From positions 130,271,475 to 130,335,474 of the forward strand of contig OZ005651.1 in NCBI GenBank assembly GCA_963930645.1: DNA of 64,000 bases. The letters are read 5' to 3'. Of the stretch, positions 1 to 9,943 are shown piece after piece; position 1 is the first letter of the stretch, and each line of letters starts with the position of its first letter. The translations under genes and the position numbers were made by a program. Source of the stretch: Salticus scenicus (lineage: Eukaryota; Arthropoda; Arachnida; Araneae; Salticidae). The notes beneath the pieces were generated by a model, which saw only the letters and a list, made by a program, of their open reading frames with translations, was not told where the DNA came from and searched no databases.

Positions 1-246
1 TATTCTCTTATAAAAAAAAAAAAGTTTGGCAATGTATTTTGAGCGATTATTTTCAATGGGTGATTTTGTAAATTCTATTGCAGACTGGTTATCTACAAAA
101 AAAAAAAGGGTGACTTACGATGACCATTAATTTACTTGAAATTAAAACAGTCTTCCAAAATATGATTAAGCTATTTGATTTCTTTAACACATTCGCACAT
201 GAAGATAAACTCACTTTCTATAGTTCAAAGACTAACACCCCGCTCT
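1..246 (-). pseudogene. copia RNase H C-terminal segment
   Basis: On the minus strand this stretch reads a VDNQSAIEFTKSP segment followed by a RSKYIA-like segment. These match the copia RNase H pattern of a DN-(Q/K)-SAI block and the R-S-KHI block. It is the continuation of the RNase H fragment at 2381-2560; the 2.1-kb piggyBac element sits between them. Oligo-A/T runs and frame breaks are present. The piece is cut by the window edge, so the 3' end of the element is not visible. Confidence 0.7.
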
Positions 247-2380
247 TTAACCCTTTAAGCGTGTAGCTTTTACTCCCTCGTGTGCACTGCACTGGGGAGT
301 GTTTCTCGCAATAGTAGGAAGGAGTAAGCGGGCACGATGCATTGGAGATATATTCTCTCGCATGCTACAATAAATAAAATCTAAAAACAGAAAGTAATAA
401 TTAAGTTAAAACATAAATATATAATTAAACATACATACATTTTTCTAGTAGTTTCTTTTGGTGTGATAAATTTTAAAGCATGAAATGTTACAAAGAGCAA
501 CCTCGCAGTCTGGACACCATATCCTTGTTTCCTTTCTAATCTTCTTACAGTTTTTATTAGACGTACAGCAAACAACACATCATCTTGTTGGTTCTCATCT
601 CGTTTGCAGGGTGTGGCAGGTATATAGTCTGCAAAGTGTCTTCCTGTAAGACTCAATGGATCATTTGCATCACTTTTTCTTCCTGTATTTCCGTCATGGC
701 TGTAGACACTTGATATTTACGTAATATTTCTTCAATGACTGCAATTCAAAAATCCAACAGTTTTATATTTTTGTTAGTTACCTTGCTCTGTAGAATCAAT
801 GCATTGAAAAGACATTGATGAAGCATATGCCTGAAATTTTTTTTGTAGTGTACTTTCATTCTTTTCCATACTGTCTCATAATAGGATAAATTTTGGTGCG
901 CTCTGTCTACACCTTCCATTGATAAATTGTAATCTATTACAACCTTTGTTTTTTCAATCTCTTTTCCATTACAAGAAACTTTACTCATTTCAATATTGTG
1001 AATTGTTCTCAATAAATGAAAATTTTTTTATCTTTCCATTTCATTGCAATTAGTTTTCCGCGTTGAAAAGCAATAATGTCACCCTTTCTAAGTTTTGATG
1101 ATTGCATTTCTTTTGGAACCTCTTTGCTGTTCACTTGAATTGTTCCATACGAGTCAGTTTTGAATGATATAAGTTTATGACAAAGATCTGGTGACATATA
1201 AAAATTATCGGCTGTAAGGCAGTATCCTTTGTTATGAGCAAAGGTTGGATCAAACTTTGCACAATTTGCGATGTAAGGCTTTCCTTGTTGAAGTCTGGGC
1301 TTAGAATCATCCCCTTTGCAGTATATAAAATGTAATTCCATATGTAACCTGTGTCTGATTCACAGAGCATATATAATTTCAATCCAAATCTAGCTCTCTT
1401 TAAGGGTGTGTATTGTTTCCAAGAAAGTCTCCCTTTATGTAACATCAAGCTTTCATTGATGCTAATGTCACGCTCAGGAGTATACAATGTTCGAAATTTT
1501 TCCAAAAGGAAACTGTAAATGGGCCATATTTTTCGAAGTTTCTAGTAAGGATGAGTTTCTTCATCCTTCTTTCATTATTTGAAAAATGCAGAAACTTGCT
1601 TATAAAAGAAAATCTTTGCTCTGACATAACTTCTTCAAAAAAAGGAGTGCTCAAAATTTTTTTTGTTGACCAATACCAGGTTGTCACAGGCTTCAAAACA
1701 ATACCCTGGAGTAAAAGAAGAGCTAAATAAATCCATATTTCAGAAGCAGTTACCGGTTTCCACTTATGCACTCGGGATCTAACTTTCAGTACACTACACT
1801 TATGTTCTTTCGCAAAAATTGTTCTGCATATATATTTGTTTCCTCTACTATAGTTTCCACCAATTCCTTAGTTATGAATAGTTGGAAAAAATCTAAGGAA
1901 TTATCAATATCTTTTACCTGAAAATTTATTCCAGGCTTTCCATCAAATTGAAAACATGGTGGAGCTGGAGTTGCACTTGAAACTTTACACCATTCTCGCA
2001 CCGAATCCAAATTATTTTTTTCCTCATCTGACTCATAACTATAAATACTTGTATTGGAATCAGATCCACTTTCAAAGTCAGAATCATCCAAAATGTCACC
2101 TTCTGAATCACTAGAATCATTCGATAATAAGTCTTTTCTCACAAATGCCCCTAGAAACACTGCTACAGCTTGCCAAAGTTTTCTCAAGAAATTATATTTC
2201 ACTTTACGGCAAATTTTGAAAACATAAAGTGTTTTCTTATAAGGATATGATGAGATATTTTCGCCAAAAACGTTGAAATGCTGACTTTAAAATTAGATGA
2301 CGAGTAGGACTCGTCAAACCCGGGTATAGCATAACATTCCGATGACGAGGTGAGTTTGTCAAGCATGCTTAAAGGATTAA
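247..2380 (-). mobile_element. piggyBac-family DNA transposon with TTAA ends
   Basis: TTAA at 247-250 is followed by CCCTTTAAGCGTG. At the other end GCTTAAAGGA runs into TTAA at 2377-2380, so the reverse complement of the right end is TTAA-TCCTTTAAGCATG. The imperfect ~13-bp terminal inverted repeats next to a TTAA on both sides, with a piggyBac transposase remnant between them on the minus strand, identify the superfamily. The element is ~2.1 kb, about the size of a complete copy. The copia RNase H reading resumes on both sides, so it inserted into copia. Confidence 0.85.
400..2202 (-). pseudogene. piggyBac transposase, frameshifted and catalytically altered
   Basis: Recognisable blocks in order on the minus strand: an acidic S/D/E-rich N-terminus and a TNIYAEQ block (2202-1786); a WKPVTASEIWIYLALLLLQG block with YWS and RF..I..FLHFS (1771-1560); ISINESLMLHKGR with QYTPLKRARFGLKLY (about 1480-1370); GYCLTADNFYMSPDL (about 1240-1180); and VVIDYNLSMEGVDRAHQ (about 940-880). 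A C-terminal cysteine-rich domain with a WCPDC-VALC-CF-YHT pattern lies at about 590-440 in a different frame from the upstream LTGRHF motif. The first catalytic Asp (normally in a DES-like motif) is Asn here, while the DNFY and YN--GVD aspartates remain. Several frame changes are needed to follow the blocks, so it is inactive. The family is clear; the exact ends are approximate. Confidence 0.85.
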
Positions 2381-2895
2381 ATGTTCTCCAGGATACAGGA
2401 CTGTTACCCAAAAACACAGTCTGCCCCTCCCCCCCCATCCCCTATGAAATAAAATCACCTCTATTCATGGCAAAATGTGCATCAGAATAAGCAACTAAAT
2501 CAGGGTTTATACAAGTTTAATTTATACTGCTTAGTGCACAAAATGTTCCTAAGCAAATTTATTAATCCTTCCCATTGTATCAAACCTCAACAGTTTTGAA
2601 ACTGACTAAAAATATTTACAGCATAAGATATCTTTGGTTGAGTCCTATTAGCTGTGAAAGATAAAAAGCCTAACACATTCCTATACAGGTAACCTCATCA
2701 ATTTCATACTGATTAACCAGACAATCTTTCTTAGAAAATTTAGAACCTTTAGCAATTGGAAAAGAAGAAAAGGGTAAATGAAAGTCTTAAATTTCTCACA
2801 TACTTCCTCAATATATACCTTTTAGGATAACTGAACGTCACCATTTTCATAATGAAACTCTACCTCCATAAACTTTTCTGTTCTTTCCAAAACCT
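2381..2895 (-). pseudogene. copia RT end and RNase H start
   Basis: On the minus strand, from 2895 down, I read a degraded SQ--YI-EEV-CEKFK block, then a YRNVLGFLSFTANRTQP block followed by KISYAVNIFSQF (the copia YR-IG-L-Y-A--TRPDI-Y-V---SQF motif), then AYSDAHFAMNRGD and FLGNSPVSW (the RNase H SDADWAG and ISW motifs). Frames shift several times and there are stops. It lies between the two TTAA-type inserts, so it documents that both landed in a single copia body. Confidence 0.8.
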
Positions 2896-3181
2896 TTAAC
2901 CCCTTAACGATCTCGTAATTTTCAAGAAAACGGTAAAGAAAGTGCCTATTTTTGTTATTCAAGAAAATTTTATTAAAAAAAAGTTATGAACAATATATGT
3001 AATCATTTTAAATTTCTGGAATTTTTTTAGCTTGAAATCAAGAAATTTAATTTTGCGCAAAAACCAACAATCAGGGTTATTATGACTGAATGTTGGTTTA
3101 CCAGCAAGTAGAAAAAATAAAAGATGTGTTTTAAACATTAAAACAGAACTATATGAAAATAATTTTACATATAATATAACA

Positions 3182-3314
3182 GTATACATATAATACACTC
3201 ACTGTTCACATATTCACTATCTGAACTTTCATAAATATCACTTATTTCCGAATCACTCTCAGATGCATTTACACTAAAATTAGAATCAGAGTCACTTTGT
3301 GATTCTGACTGCAT
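3182..3314 (-). pseudogene. Acidic leader ORF resembling a piggyBac N-terminus
   Basis: From an ATG at 3314 on the minus strand the frame starts MQSESQSDSDSNFSVN, is dense in S, D and E, passes ISDIYESSDSEY and stops shortly after a short hydrophobic run. Such S/D/E-rich leaders are typical of piggyBac transposase N-termini, and the neighbouring full element has one too. No DDE core follows. It is best read as the surviving first part of a transposase in a deletion derivative; by itself the composition is weak evidence. Confidence 0.45.
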
Positions 3315-3403
3315 AATGTATACAGTATTAAAAAATGTATTTTACCATAGAGCATAAAACCACATGCATTCAAAAGCCTTAAGAGAAGATTACAAAATAA
3401 GTA

Positions 3404-3746
3404 CAGTAAAGCACTGATTATCTGTACAATTGGGAGGCAATCGCGGATAACCCGAAAAACAGAGTAGAATGCGGTGCAAACATGAAAAAAATACACTGTA
3501 AAAACAGTATAACCCCTATTTCTAAAATAAAAAATTCATTTCCTCCTAAAACTGTCAAAAAAATTCCAAGTAGGCCTATAGAATTATGATGTGCAGTAAA
3601 CATGTTGGTAATTTTCGACCTTCGCACTGTAGAACCTATTGTATTTTCTTTGTTGTTGGCTTGAATTAAAATTGAGTTTTTTGGAGGTTAGTAATTTAAA
3701 TTGTTTTTCGAGGCTCTTGCACTCACGGGTAATCGGTGCTCTACTG
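3404..3746. mobile_element. pogo/Tigger-like MITE (TA target site)
   Basis: CAGTAAAGCACTGATTATC begins after a TA (3402-3403), and the right end, ending at 3746 and followed by TA, reads CAGTAGAGCACCGATTACC on the opposite strand. The inverted ends are about 20 bp with few mismatches. No coding capacity is visible. The TA target site and the CAGTA--GCAC-GATTA-C end style fit pogo/Tigger relatives of Tc1/mariner. It is nested within the TTAA element. Confidence 0.75.
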
Positions 3747-3998
3747 TAATACAAATTGGATGGGGCTGATAGCTTGAAATAAATCTACTATCTCCAATTA
3801 CATTTAAAATAGTCTACTACTTCCATCTGGAGTGTAAAATAGCAAATAAAAAAATTTCTGGGTATCAGAAATGATTTATTTTTAAATCTTTTTAGTGCAT
3901 TACTTTTGAACACGAGCACGAAAATATCACAAGCATGAGAAATAGAAAGTGATAAACTCACCCTGTCATTTTCACAGGCGCAAGAAAGAAGGGGTTAA

Positions 3999-4172
3999 AT
4001 CAAATTTCTTTCCCCAAAGTTTGATAACATTGTCTATATGAAACTGTTCTTTACTGAAAATTACTATATCCATCAACATAAATTAATAAAACAATAAAAT
4101 TTTTTAAATAATAAGTATAATTGCAGCAATTAAATTTTTGAAATTCCGATTCTAACAAAACTTCATTCAACT
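3999..4172 (-). pseudogene. copia RT fragment with decayed YVDD box
   Basis: The minus strand reads a degraded FIVLLIYVD block followed by frame changes, then TMLSNFGERNLI-like residues, consistent with the copia RT segment around the catalytic YVDD box. It is bounded by the TTAA element on one side and the hAT target duplication (4173-4180) on the other. Stops and frame changes show it is non-functional. Confidence 0.6.
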
Positions 4173-4180
4173 CATAAAGC

Positions 4181-5218
4181 CAGGGGCGGCGGAACGTGAA
4201 TTTTATTGACCAGGCCTGGAATATTGAAGCATGATCAATGGTGCACCACTGGGGGGGGGGGGGCTAAGGGGGATCGAGCACCCCAGACCAAAACGACACA
4301 TAAGAATAATATTTTATAAAAGCTGTATTAACAAAATTTTATTTTTAACTTTGTAAAACAGAAAAAATTAGGCGACACTTCGTACCAATTTCTCTTGTTC
4401 GTTGCATAATGGGCACATACAAGGTTCAGCATTTGCAGTTTTTGTAAAATTAGTGTTATCTTCATCTCTACGAGTATCATCATTGTTTTTATCAAGTACA
4501 GTTTCTTTTTCTAAACTTGGAATCGGGGAGTTTGAAGACACTTTAAAATATGACTCGATTTTTTGCCGTTTTCTGGAACTCATTTTTGTAAGTGAAAAAA
4601 AATAAATATGTAGTTTAATTAACCAAAATGCATTTTTAGATGGAGCACAGGAAAAGTGTCTTCCTCGTTCTCTCCCTAGATTTGTGACAGACCATAGAAG
4701 CCACTGAAGAAGAGAGGGGACTTGTCACCCCAAAAATACGGACATAAGAATAATCTCTTCTGAAAGGGGAGGGGGCAGGAGCACATTCAGCGGCTAAATT
4801 CTACTTTACCTCATCCCCCGAGGCGCGAGTGACTGAGACTGTAGTAATGGGTATTGCACTTCTCACCTGAAAATTCATATAGAACAAGGAATATAATACA
4901 ACGCACAGATGAATGGGGATTCCGGGAAACTTGTTAGCAATCCCTGCTTTCCAGAGAGTAAAGAAAACTGGCTTACTAATCCTTTTTCTGCCGTCACCAG
5001 CCCCCACCCCCACGCACACACACTGTTATCCTTTCAGGAATCTCATATCTGTAGGGAAATAGATTGCAACAGCTATTAGACGTAAACAGCTATAAGCGGC
5101 AACCAGAGAGTTATCCTGCTATGTAACTCTTTACCTTCTTTTATTATCAAGTCAGGTCAGAAAAGATACAGTACAAAAAAAAGACAAAACTAATGCCCGG
5201 GCAGTTCCGCCGCCCCTG
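4181..5218 (-). mobile_element. Non-autonomous hAT element with perfect 8-bp target duplication
   Basis: The left end starts CAGGGGCGGCGGAAC at 4181 and the right end finishes with the exact inverse at 5218. The 8 bp CATAAAGC directly precede (4173-4180) and follow (5219-5226) the element. Ends beginning CAGGGGCGG and an 8-bp duplication are diagnostic of hAT transposons. The interior holds a 71-residue ORF and no transposase core, so it is a deletion derivative of about 1.04 kb. It interrupts the copia RT reading, and the duplicated 8 bp belong to that gene. Confidence 0.93.
4368..4583 (-). CDS. N-terminal remnant of a hAT/ZMYM-type transposase
   Basis: The 71-residue ORF starts MSSRKRQKIESYFKV, the (S/K)-R-K-(Q)-x-I-(D/E)-S-(F/Y)-F leader seen at the start of many hAT transposases of the TTF/ZMYM-like group. 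It continues with a low-complexity S/D/N-rich stretch and ends after a CMCPLCNE segment. The rest of the transposase (zinc finger, RNase H-like core, dimerisation domain) is absent. Its start lies 635 bp inside the right end of the element. It is probably the first coding part left after internal deletion; a function for the fragment is not suggested. Confidence 0.5.
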   Translation of the reverse strand: MSSRKRQKIESYFKVSSNSPIPSLEKETVLDKNNDDTRRDEDNTNFTKTANAEPCMCPLCNEQEKLVRSVA

Positions 5219-5226
5219 CATAAAGC

Positions 5227-5660
5227 CATAATTGCCCACTCTGATGCAGTCCATATAGTGCAGTGCACGATCGAGTTTGTACACCAGTTATTCTTTTCCA
5301 GGCACAATATAAACAGGTGGCTGAACCATAAAAATATCCTCATTTAGAGGGGCGCATAAATATGCACTTTTCACATCACATTGAGTATTATGCAATCTAA
5401 AACAGGATACAAGAGAGAAAAAGTAACACACCACTGAAAAATTTACTACTGGAAAAAAAGGTCTCATAAGTTTCGCCTCTGATTTGATGGAAGCCTTGCT
5501 TTAAAGTGGGCAATATTCACTTGCTTAACAGCATAAACCCATCTATTACCTAAGGGACTTTTTCCTTTGGGAAATTGCACCAAATGCCAAACCCCACAAC
5601 TGTGCATATTCTCAGTCTCTTCATCCATCGCGGCTTTCCACTCATTATGTTAATCAAATT
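5227..5660 (-). pseudogene. copia RT N-terminal half
   Basis: On the minus strand: WKAAMDEETENMHSCGVW followed by LV-FPKGKSPLGNRWVYAVK, the conserved copia W--AM--E---L--N-TW-LV--P-GK--I--KW opening. Later comes CDVKSAYLCAPLNEDIFMVQ, the DVK-AFL-G-L-E-IYM-QP box containing a catalytic Asp, followed by a degraded ALYG-type block up to the hAT target site. Stops and frameshifts occur between the blocks. Confidence 0.8.
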
Positions 5661-5854
5661 TAGCCACCTGTTTATAAGTACGAGGAACAACTAATTCTAG
5701 TCATGCAGGGTTTATAGTTAAAAACTTTTTAGTTAAATTTAAAACAGGTGGTACAGAGGACTGATTCACTTTCTCCTCAAAAAGGTTACCTCCTGAAAAA
5801 TCAAAAATATTTGAATTAAAAGTTAAACCATGTTGTTCACAATATTTCTTAACA
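5661..5854 (-). pseudogene. copia polyprotein linker, no motif
   Basis: Minus-strand sequence between the integrase tail and the RT opening. It keeps the low-complexity hydrophilic feel of the copia integrase-RT linker but has no motif I can name. Confidence 0.4.
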
Positions 5855-6615
5855 TCATTTGAAGATCTCAGATGTGTATTTCTCCCCCTCTGGATAATAG
5901 TAAATGTTTACATGGTTACCAATGGGCCTAGGGACAGCTTTACGCATCCAAACTAATTCAGATTGAGAAGTAACAGGGGGTTCAGGAGAAGCATCCTCAT
6001 CAGTATCATCAGTCCTAATTAATGGGATCGGAGAAAGCACAATCTACCAAATCATCCAAAAATAGTTCTAATTCAACTGGTGAGGTGCTCATTACAGCTT
6101 CTCTGTCTTTGCTACATAAAATGTCAGAAAAAGAAACATGTTATGTCTCTACAATTTTATTTTCATCAGCAATCCAAATTTTGTATCCTTTAGTCCTTAA
6201 TGCGTAGCCCCCAAAAACATCTTTCTTTGATTTTGCATCAAGTTTATGGGGCCGCTTTTGTTTTGGTACACCAATGTATGCAATTAACCCAAAAGGTTTC
6301 AAATGTCTAATGGATGGTTTATGCCCAGTGTACAGTTCTAAGGGTGTTTTACTTTGTGCATCATGAAGAAGTCTTCTAAGTATATGAGAAATACAGTGCA
6401 CTTTCCGGCCAAAAACTTAATGGTAAACCACTGTCTTTAAGAGTTACCCTGATACAATTATATTAAGAGCAGTCTGGTTTAGATGCTTACATAAATCATT
6501 CTGTTCAGGTGAAAATGTGTTGGTTAGTTCATGTACCATGCTATTTTTATGGCAGTACGACCTAAATCTTTCATTCTCAAACTATGAACCATTGTCAGTT
6601 CAAATTGTTTTAAGC
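5855..6615 (-). pseudogene. copia integrase core remnant and C-terminal region
   Basis: From 6610 down: a TDNGS box (the second catalytic Asp region of the retroviral-type integrase) with a stop just after it, then NSMVHELTNTFSPEQN (the H--T-P-TPQQNG block), SFWPESALY, LRRLLHDAQSKTPLELYTGH with KPSIRHLKPFGLIAYIGVPK (the TP-E-W-G-KP-V-HLR-FG--A block) and KDVFGGYALRTKGYKIW (F-GY----KGYR-W). 5855-6040 is a hydrophilic linker ending YYPEGEKY. The catalytic Glu region is broken and the N-terminal HHCC zinc domain is not found. Confidence 0.8.
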
Positions 6616-7544
6616 TTTTTACCTAAAGACCTCTTGTTCCACCTTTCTTGTTTCTACCATGGTTGGGATGGAGCCAGACCTATTACCATTATTAGTACTA
6701 AAATTTGAACAATTACTATTAAATCTATTTACATTAACATTAGAATTACCATTCACATTAAAAGTACAGTTTTTCTTATAGTGGCCCTTGCGGCAACACT
6801 TATTACAAATTACTGATTTTTTTTTTTTTTTATAAAAGTTGTTCTTACCAGACTGAGTGTTCTGAACCTCCACATGCTGATCATTCCTCCTGTCAGACTC
6901 CCGTAACTAAAGGCATGATTCTTCTGCGACTAATTCAGCCACAATATTCTTAACATAAAACCATCCTTCCATCGAAGAATATATTGAATTGCTGATCCAT
7001 ACTTTGATGGCAGATGATGTAGCAACTGAAAGCTCCAGTAGCTATCTTCAATAGGATGCTCTATGCCGCGAAGTTGGTCAGCAATATGAAAAAGTCTTGT
7101 AGCATACGAATTGACGGACTCGTTTGAGGATATTTCACACTGTGAAAGTAAAAAAAAAAATTTATCTGGCCTATGAATCAGACACAAAATTAACACAGAG
7201 AATCTTCCACGCTGATACAGGACAGGTGCAGTCATCAATTAACCATCTAAATTCAGAGGAGATGTTTAAATATGAAGTAGCTAAGGCAGTCAGTCCTTTT
7301 ATGAGCATGAAAATTGTCAACTTGCTTAGAAGTAATGCCCCAATTCAACATTTATCTCTGGTAGTGTCTCTTTTTCAGTTATAATATCCCAGCATCCTTT
7401 CTCAATTAAAATGAATTTTATATATTTAGACCATGCCATGTAATTGTTAGCATTTAACCTCTCAATACCTGGAACTAAATTTACAGACATGTTCCATGGA
7501 ATGAAAGAAAAAACTTTAAATGAAAACTGCAAAAAATCACACAA
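6616..7544 (-). pseudogene. copia Gag with CCHC zinc knuckle
   Basis: The start MSVNLVPGIERLNANNYMAW (7499 down) has the copia Gag opening L-G-NY--W. Later come NESVNSYATRLFHIADQLRG with the conserved L-GI---E----LL--LP-KY block (YWSFQLLHHLPSKYGS), and then CNKCCRKGHYKKNC at about 6790, a CX2CX4HX4C knuckle. At least two frame changes separate these parts. An N/S-rich tail follows the knuckle, and the sequence then jumps to late integrase, implying loss of the protease region. Confidence 0.82.
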
Positions 7545-7572
7545 CCAAATTGCTTAAGGGAAGGGCTTAAAA

Positions 7573-7582
7573 GCCCATAACC
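7573..7582 (-). promoter_or_regulatory. Primer-binding-site-like GGTTATGGGC
   Basis: The minus strand reads GGTTATGGGC just upstream of the gag start. Drosophila copia is primed by an internal initiator-tRNA-Met fragment whose site begins GGTTATGGGC. A TGTTG (LTR edge on the plus strand, 7589-7593) lies 6 bp away, whereas in copia the two abut. The match is by memory of the copia site and not a database result. Confidence 0.5.
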
Positions 7583-7588
7583 AAAACT

Positions 7589-7780
7589 GTTGTCAATTAA
7601 ATTTGACGCACTGTGTACCTTTTCAACTGCAAAGTACACAGTGTAGCACACTTGCCTTAAACTAATATAAACTCCTGCTCAAAAGTTTAGCAAGATTTGC
7701 AAACAATCAGTTTTTTTCAATTTAAAAACTTTTCTCTCAATGAAATGTTTTCAAACATTGTGTATTTAAAGAACTATGTC
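7589..7780 (-). repeat. Probable 5' LTR of the copia element (outer edge not fixed)
   Basis: The inner edge is taken at the TGTTG on the plus strand (CAACA end on the element strand) beside the primer site. A TATA-like GTTTATATTAG is present on the minus strand near 7665. I could not find the second LTR or the outer TG, so the right boundary given is a rough minimum. Confidence 0.35.
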
Positions 7781-8347
7781 TTCATCATCTTTTTCAGTGA
7801 AGTTGGTTTAAGACACCATTTAAGGGGCTGGTAGCAAATTGAGCAAAATCAATAATGCTTGTGATCATCCTGTATAACGAAATGATCTATAACTTTAAGA
7901 TATGAATATATAGACCCAGTACAATTTGTGGATGAATTTGTGTGACATATTAAGTTATTGCTCATAGGTTAAAATAGTCATTATATTTAAAATGTTTCTA
8001 AAAATTAAATAATTTATAATTTTTTTCTGTTTAGAACAGCTTATCTTATTAAGAGAAAACAAATTTTATAATATGCTTTAATTTACATTACAGCTAAACT
8101 TTCTCTCTGTTCGATGCTTTTAAGTTACTCTCATTTGTTACGTAATTCTATTGGTGGCAGTTTTGTATTTAGATTTTCCTCTAATTCCATGTTATTTCCA
8201 AAGCTGTAGTCCTCATACTATATTGTACTATTACAACTTGTTATGAAAATCATCATTTTTTGAACTATTTACGAAGTTTTTAAAGTAGATTGTTATAGTT
8301 CATTCCAGTATCATATGAATGGTATTTTAAAACAGGTACGACTTATT
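7781..8347. other. Unassigned AT-rich DNA
   Basis: No coding sequence, inverted repeat or tandem repeat that I can recognise. Short ORFs here have no family features. Confidence 0.5.
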
Positions 8348-8349
8348 TA

Positions 8350-8562
8350 CAGTCGGTAACAAAAGTCTCCGAACACTAGCAAAAATTCCTATGTAAAAAA
8401 AGTACACTTAATACAGTTTTGTTAAACAAATCCTTGTTGAATCCTGTTCTTAGGCAGTCTAGAAACAGGATTCGACAAGGATTTATTTGACAAAACTGTA
8501 TTAAGTGTACTTTTTTTACATAGGAATTTTTACCATTGTTCGGAGACTTTTGTTACCGACTG
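8350..8562. mobile_element. Hairpin Tc1/mariner-type MITE, copy 1
   Basis: The 213-bp element starts CAGTCGGTAACAAAAG and ends with its inverse, between TA (8348-8349) and TA (8563-8564). Each arm is about 100 bp and they pair almost end to end, with a short loop near 8455. A second copy lies at 57259-57472. TA flanks and CAGT ends fit the Tc1/mariner superfamily; no ORF. Confidence 0.88.
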
Positions 8563-8564
8563 TA

Positions 8565-9689
8565 CAATAAAAATAATCTTCATAATACATGTTTATCTTA
8601 TGGGAAATTTTGTTCTGTCCTGCCATATTAAAAAATCTTAACTTTCGACTACCTTACAAAGTTTTTAAAAGGGAATCTTAGAAATTGATAGGATTTGTTT
8701 GCACACTATCATAAGAGAATTTAAATCTACTCAGACTTCTTTACGATGAGAACAATTTTTAATACAAGTTTATTAGAAATTGTGCCTAATTCTGTATTGT
8801 TAAGAAAATCTTTAATTTTGAATAACTTTCAAAGTTTAAAAATTAAAATGTTGAAATTTTCTTGCAAGTATCATAAATTATATTTTAAAATTGGTCTGAC
8901 AGATGGAAAATACAAGTAGACATCTCTTCGTGCGAGATGGATGTTGACGCATGCAAGTGCACACTACCATGGACAGTGAGGATTCAGTGCCAACATGGTG
9001 TAGGTGGAGAAGAATCTGCTGAATGCAATGGGGACGCAGCCGAGGTTTGTGTGCAAAGAGGGGTAAAATTGAAAGGGTGATGTGCAATATTGAGAATCCA
9101 TGCAATTTTGAATTCTATTATTATTTTTTATATAATAGCGACCCACTAGCAACTGAAGCTAATTAATCTTTTAATTATAAATTTCTTGAAAAACATGTGT
9201 TGGCATGTTTGCATATTGATATTTCAGCTAGACCCAATCTCAGGAAGTAAAATTTAATGATGCAGTAAACTTTGCTTTATCGAAATGTGCATTTATGTGA
9301 CACAATCTGTTTAAAGTAGAAGAGTAGTTCTACCTCATGACAGAAACTTATGATGGCTTTGCCATCAATTATGTATAAAAGACTATTCATAAATTAAGTA
9401 TTTATTTAAAAATAATAATAATAATATACCTTGTTTTTAAAATGGACTAAAAAGATTTAAAATATGCCCTAGTCCCATATGGGTTTGTAATCCTATAGAG
9501 ATTATCCTGAAAAACTTTTACAGCAAATTTTTTATAGCTGTATAAAATACTTATAAAATTTAAAATGAAAAACAGGAGGTGCATGCAATAGACAATTAAT
9601 GCATAAATAGTTCACCAATGTTATTAAAATTTTATTACACTGCAAATGATGTGCACTGTTGTGGGAGTTTTATCAAAGACACTCTTTAC
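8565..9689. other. Unassigned DNA
   Basis: No recognisable gene. The piece 8890-9110 is less AT-rich than its surroundings but none of its frames shows a known motif. An (ATA)n stretch lies near 9410-9430. Confidence 0.5.
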
Positions 9690-9744
9690 TCTTAAAACCC
9701 GAATAAATTACTACGTCAGAAACGCAAAAGAAAAATATTGGAAA

Positions 9745-9790
9745 TGCATACAGCTGTTTCGGTAGCCTATAGCGTACCATCTTCAGTGCA
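9745..9790 (-). ncRNA. Hammerhead-ribozyme-like motif, PLE lineage A
   Basis: On the minus strand: TGCA (stem I), CTGAAGA (matches CUGANGA), a stem II of GGTA...TACC, GAAA, a short CAGCTG (stem III), TA (the UH cleavage position), TGCA (stem I). The order fits a minimal type I hammerhead, reported from Penelope-like elements. One unpaired base lies between CTGAAGA and stem II, so activity is uncertain. Confidence 0.55.
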
Positions 9791-9943
9791 AAAAGGATTC
9801 TGAATCAGGAGAAGTGCTCGTATATATAGGAGAGGGGCCGGATTTAGTTCAACCAATAGGATTACGGGAAAGGTGGGGAGAGTGGCCAATAGGAATTTAG
9901 GAGAGTTAGCTGTGTAAACAGTAGAAAATTAAGAAAATGTGGA

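Larger units (their letters stand above)
2896..3998 (-). mobile_element. Non-autonomous TTAA (piggyBac-like) element
   Basis: TTAA at 2896-2899 is followed by CCCCTT; at the far end AAGGGG precedes TTAA at 3995-3998. It sits inside the copia RT reading. Only a 38-39-residue acidic leader ORF (3314 down to about 3199) resembles piggyBac coding sequence, so I call it an internal deletion derivative. A pogo/Tigger-like MITE (3404-3746) is nested within it. The short TIR match and TTAA sites are seen directly; the piggyBac label is inferred from these plus the acidic leader. Confidence 0.65.
1..7588 (-). mobile_element. Decayed Ty1/copia retrotransposon, split by three DNA transposons
   Basis: Reading the minus strand from 7588 down, the pieces come in Ty1/copia order: gag with a zinc knuckle, integrase remnant, reverse transcriptase, RNase H. 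They are separated at 5218-4181, 3998-2896 and 2380-247 by DNA transposons, and the copia protein homology resumes on the far side of each insert. All segments carry stops and frameshifts. Gag runs almost directly into the late integrase core, so protease and the integrase N-terminus appear deleted. The primer-site-like and LTR-edge signals are at 7573-7593; the 3' end lies beyond the window. The element is dead. The order and motifs are visible; family assignment is from known copia architecture. Confidence 0.85.

Noticed and set aside
8878..9152. Overlapping minus-strand ORFs in a less AT-rich patch, possible exon
   Set aside because: No family motif, no splice context I could defend, and two frames are equally open.
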